Shown here: in pieces, positions 7,175 through 9,378 of the stretch
How positions within the stretch are numbered: the first letter of the stretch is position 1
Layout of the letters: every line of letters starts with the position of its first letter
NCBI GenBank assembly: GCA_910584805.1
Contig: CAJUCB010000074.1
Location: 1 to 9,378, forward strand
Source: an uncultured Oscillospiraceae bacterium
Lineage (GTDB): Bacteria > Bacillota > Clostridia > Oscillospirales > Oscillospiraceae
Length of the DNA stretch: 9,378 nucleotides
Direction of reading: 5' to 3'
Notes under the pieces: generated by a model
What the model saw: the letters and a program-made list of their open reading frames with translations, nothing else
Told to the model about the DNA's origin: nothing
Database searches by the model: none
Position numbers and translations under genes: made by a program

Positions 7175-8210
7175 GTCCGTGGTGCTGGGCCTCTCCGGGG
7201 GGGTGGACTCCGCCGTGGCCGCCTGCCTGCTGAAGGAGCAGGGGTTTCAGGTCTACGGCCACTGGCTGGACATCGGCCTGGGCGGCCGGGCAGACGCGGA
7301 GGCGGTGGCGGAGCAGTTGGGCATCCCCTTCTCCGCCGGGGACATCCGCCAGGGGTTGGAGGAACAGGTGATGGAGCCCTTCCGCCAGGACTACCTGGCC
7401 GGACGCACCCCCCTCCCCTGTGCCCGCTGCAACCCCACGGTAAAATTCCCCGCCCTGTTCCGCCGGGCCCAGGCGGTGGGGGCACAGTATGTGGCCACAG
7501 GCCACTATGCCCGTACCTTCCAGGAGGAAGGGGGGGCCTTTGGCCTCTACCGGGGCCAGGAGGAAAATGACCAGGCGTATATGCTGGCTCGCCTGCCCCT
7601 GGAATGGCTGCCCCGGCTGTTGTTCCCCCTGGGGAGCCTTCGGAAAACCGGGGTCCGGGCTCTGGCCCGTCAGTTTGGCCTTCCGGTGGCGGAGAAGCCC
7701 GACAGCATGGAGATTTGCTTCATCCCTGACAAGGACTACGCCGCCTGGCTGGAACAGCGGGGGACGGTCCCGCCGCCGGGGAACTTTGTGGACCGGGACG
7801 GAACGGTACTGGGCCAGCACAAGGGCATCCATCACTACACCATCGGCCAGCGCCGGGGGCTGAACCTCCCGGCGGCCCACCGGCTGTTCGTGTCAGAAAT
7901 CCGGCCAGAGGACAACAGCGTGGTCCTCTCCGACGGCAGTGATTTGATGGCAGAGGCCGTGTGGGGGGAGGACTGGAACCCCCTGGCCCCTGTGGCGCCG
8001 GGGCAGGCGGTAACGGTACGCCTGCGCCACTCCAAGACGGAGACCCCGGCCCGGTTCTATCCCCAGGAGGATGGAAGCGTCCGCTTGGCGCTGGAAGCCC
8101 CCGCCCGGGCCCCCACCCCGGGGCAGTTGGCGGTATGCTATGACGGGGCCCGGGTGCTGGGGAGCGTTTGGATCACCGGCGCCCAACGCCTGCCATCCCC
8201 GGGGGCATAA
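7164..8210 (+). CDS. mnmA: tRNA-specific 2-thiouridylase MnmA (TrmU)
   Basis: A 348-residue PP-loop ATPase that adenylates and thiolates C2 of U34 in tRNAs for Lys, Glu and Gln, taking sulfur from a cysteine desulfurase relay. Evidence: PP-loop SGGVDS (11-16), the catalytic cysteine region PCARCNPTVKF (Cys86, Cys89), TGHYAR (112-117), the second catalytic cysteine Cys185 in DSMEICFIPD, GQRRGL (228-233), and the C-terminal beta-barrel ending in PGQLAVCYDGARVLG. Length is slightly below the family norm: the loop between the PP-loop helix and AEAVAEQLGIP is about 11 residues shorter than in E. coli, and the usual TPNP before the first catalytic Cys reads TPLP. The ATG overlaps the preceding MBL gene by 11 nt and has no visible Shine-Dalgarno, pointing to translational coupling. 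No cysteine desulfurase gene is adjacent, unlike the yrvO-mnmA pair of Bacillus. Confidence 0.95.
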   Translation: MDNKSVVLGLSGGVDSAVAACLLKEQGFQVYGHWLDIGLGGRADAEAVAEQLGIPFSAGDIRQGLEEQVMEPFRQDYLAGRTPLPCARCNPTVKFPALFRRAQAVGAQYVATGHYARTFQEEGGAFGLYRGQEENDQAYMLARLPLEWLPRLLFPLGSLRKTGVRALARQFGLPVAEKPDSMEICFIPDKDYAAWLEQRGTVPPPGNFVDRDGTVLGQHKGIHHYTIGQRRGLNLPAAHRLFVSEIRPEDNSVVLSDGSDLMAEAVWGEDWNPLAPVAPGQAVTVRLRHSKTETPARFYPQEDGSVRLALEAPARAPTPGQLAVCYDGARVLGSVWITGAQRLPSPGA

Positions 8211-8222
8211 ACACAAAACATT

Positions 8223-8229
8223 GGAGGAG
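8223..8229 (+). promoter_or_regulatory. Ribosome binding site that fixes the start of the second MBL gene
   Basis: GGAGGAG sits 7-9 nt before the ATG at 8237, an ideal arrangement. The frame is open further upstream to an ATG at 8168, but that codon lies inside mnmA, has no such site and would add 23 residues (rich in Pro, Arg and His) that have no counterpart in the paralogue. The site therefore decides in favour of 8237. Confidence 0.85.
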
Positions 8230-8236
8230 AGAGACC

Positions 8237-9187
8237 ATGGAACTGGAACAGGTCAAAGGCAACACTTGGGTCCTGAAAAGCTGGGAACTGATCCCCCTAT
8301 ACAAGGTGGACGACCACCACTGCGTCCTGCTGGACACCGGCACCTACGACCAGCGGGATGAGCTAGAGGAGGCCTTGCAGGCCGCGGGCCTCACCCCTGT
8401 GGGCATCCTGGGCAGCCATGCCCACATCGACCACATGGGCTCCTATGGTTATCTGCAAAAGGAATACGGGGCCCAGTTGGCCCTCTCCCTGGGAGAGGCG
8501 GGGCAGCTCTTCTCCCCCCTGGCCCTGCACTTGGAATACTACAACCTCCCGGTGGAGTCCTTCCCGGAGTACCCGGAGCTCCACGGGGCCCCCTGCCTGG
8601 CAGACCGGATCATCCTGCCCCAGGAGGACCACATCAGCTTCTGCGGGGCGGAGTTTGATATCATCCACACCCCCGGACACACCGTGGACCACATCTGCGT
8701 GCGCACCCCGGACAACGTGTTATACCTGGGGGACGCGGTGATGACCGGGCGGACGCTGCACCAGTCCAAGTTCCCCTACACCTACGACATGAAGGAGTAT
8801 CTGCACTCCCTGGGGTCCCTGCGCTTGGAGCAGGCGGACCACTACATTGTGGCCCATCAGGGGGTCTATCAGGAGCTATTGCCCCTCATCGACTTGGAGC
8901 TGCGCTTCCTCACCGAGCGCATGCGGGAGCTCTTGGAGCTGGTGGACGGATCCACCACCCCCAAGGAGATGACCGCCAGCATCTGTCAAAATTATCACAT
9001 CCTCCCCCGGGGCCTGCGGGATTTGGCCTATTATGAGCTGGCCAGCCAGACGTACATCCACTACCTCTGTGGGCTGGGGATGCTGGAACCCTATATCGCC
9101 GGGGTACAGATCCGCTACCGGCGCACGGAGGCGTCTTTTCATAAGAAGGGGAAGGCGAAGCTGCCGAGGACGGGGTTGTTTCGGTGA
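8237..9187 (+). CDS. Metallo-beta-lactamase-fold hydrolase, paralogue 2
   Basis: A 316-residue cytoplasmic MBL-fold protein with all metal ligands: His61, His63, Asp65, His66 (SHAHIDH), His148 (TPGHTVDH), Asp166 (YLGDAVM) and His207 (VAHQGVY). These residue numbers are identical to those of the MBL protein before mnmA, and the two align without gaps over residues 1-210. The C-terminal ~100 residues differ more. They look like a winged helix: a helix (~215-235), TPKEMTASI, a second helix with ASQTYIHYLCGLGML, then a wing ending in GVQIRYRR. This layout matches the C-terminal domain of LACTB2-type MBL proteins, whose human member is a single-strand RNA endonuclease; transferring that activity here is inference. 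The last ~18 residues are a basic tail (KKGKAKLPR). It starts 26 nt after mnmA and is the last gene before a strong terminator hairpin. The substrate is unknown. Confidence 0.88.
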   Translation: MELEQVKGNTWVLKSWELIPLYKVDDHHCVLLDTGTYDQRDELEEALQAAGLTPVGILGSHAHIDHMGSYGYLQKEYGAQLALSLGEAGQLFSPLALHLEYYNLPVESFPEYPELHGAPCLADRIILPQEDHISFCGAEFDIIHTPGHTVDHICVRTPDNVLYLGDAVMTGRTLHQSKFPYTYDMKEYLHSLGSLRLEQADHYIVAHQGVYQELLPLIDLELRFLTERMRELLELVDGSTTPKEMTASICQNYHILPRGLRDLAYYELASQTYIHYLCGLGMLEPYIAGVQIRYRRTEASFHKKGKAKLPRTGLFR

Positions 9188-9216
9188 GATACGCGCAAAA
9201 AACTTAGGGTTGCAAT

Positions 9217-9256
9217 AAGCCCCCGTAGTTAGGTTATGCCTGACTACGGGGGCTTT
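9217..9256 (+). terminator. Strong stem-loop terminator ending the transcript
   Basis: A 13-bp perfect stem (AAGCCCCCGTAGT 9217-9229 with ACTACGGGGGCTT 9243-9255) extends through a T-G wobble and AGG/CCT to 17 pairs closed by a 5-base loop (9234-9238). It starts 29 nt after the last stop codon. The T-run that follows is short (TTTGTAT), so release may be less efficient than with a classic U-tract, but the stem is very stable. On the minus strand a T6 (opposite 9197-9202) lies 14 nt past the stem, too far for a standard bidirectional terminator. Confidence 0.85.
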
Positions 9257-9260
9257 GTAT

Positions 9261-9340
9261 CATGACATTAAGTTGGACTGCCGCCCAAACCTGCCCAGAG
9301 GCGCTGCCTCTGGACTCCCTGCCACCTTTTTGATGTCACG
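9261..9340. repeat. Imperfect palindrome, possible intergenic repeat element
   Basis: The ~190 bases after the last gene contain no supported coding region. Beyond the terminator, an 8-bp perfect stem (CCAGAGGC 9295-9302 with GCCTCTGG 9306-9313, loop GCT) lies inside an outer inverted pair (CATGACAT 9261-9268 with ATGTCACG 9333-9340, 7 of 8 bases pairing). The nested layout resembles small palindromic intergenic repeats (REP or MITE-like). Only one copy is visible, so repeat status is inferred. The final bases 9341-9378 show nothing I can identify; they could belong to the same element or to the 3' end of a minus-strand gene outside the window. Confidence 0.35.
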
Positions 9341-9378
9341 CTGCGCCGGTTCGCGACGCGGTTCTAAGACACTCCGAC

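Noticed and set aside
8168..8236. Upstream ATG at 8168 as the start of the second MBL gene
   Set aside because: The 23 extra residues lie inside mnmA, have no ribosome binding site and no counterpart in the paralogue; ATG 8237 has an ideal site.
9295..9331. Hairpin CCAGAGGC/GCCTCTGG with T5 at 9327-9331 as a second intrinsic terminator
   Set aside because: The T-run is 13 bases past the stem, too far for a standard intrinsic terminator, and a stronger hairpin already lies upstream.
9341..9378. GGTTCGCGACGC-like bases at the right edge as a tRNA T-arm
   Set aside because: The GGTTC is not followed by a matching stem and no other tRNA arms are visible.

Overview
The window looks like chromosomal core sequence from a high-GC gut Clostridium relative, most likely an Oscillospiraceae-type bacterium. 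The reasons are the very strong G/C bias at third codon positions, the Gram-positive style purine-rich Shine-Dalgarno sites, and protein motifs typical of Clostridia. The lineage is an inference from style, not from a database search.

All eight genes lie on the + strand, and gene-to-gene distances run from an 11-nt overlap to about 76 nt, so most or all of the window could be one transcript. In order they are: the 3' half of lepA (EF4, cut by the window edge); an HD-domain metal-dependent phosphohydrolase; a DEAD-box RNA helicase with a long basic tail; a membrane-anchored YkuE-like metallophosphoesterase that overlaps the helicase stop; mnmG; a metallo-beta-lactamase-fold (MBL) hydrolase; mnmA, which overlaps the MBL stop; and a second, paralogous MBL hydrolase. 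A strong hairpin about 30 nt after the last stop closes the transcript. The last 120 bases hold no recognisable gene but contain an imperfect palindrome that may be an intergenic repeat element.

The common theme is translation and RNA. LepA acts on the ribosome and the DEAD-box protein remodels RNA. MnmG (with MnmE, not in the window) installs the 5-carbon modification on wobble uridine 34 of certain tRNAs, and MnmA installs the 2-thio group on the same base. The most interesting part is the second half, mnmG-MBL-mnmA-MBL. The two MBL proteins align without a gap over their first 210 residues (about 37% identity by hand count), with all metal ligands at the same residue numbers, and both end in what may be a winged-helix domain like that of the LACTB2 group. 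They alternate with the two tRNA U34 enzymes, which suggests, without proving it, a role in tRNA or sulfur metabolism. The rest is ordinary housekeeping sequence.
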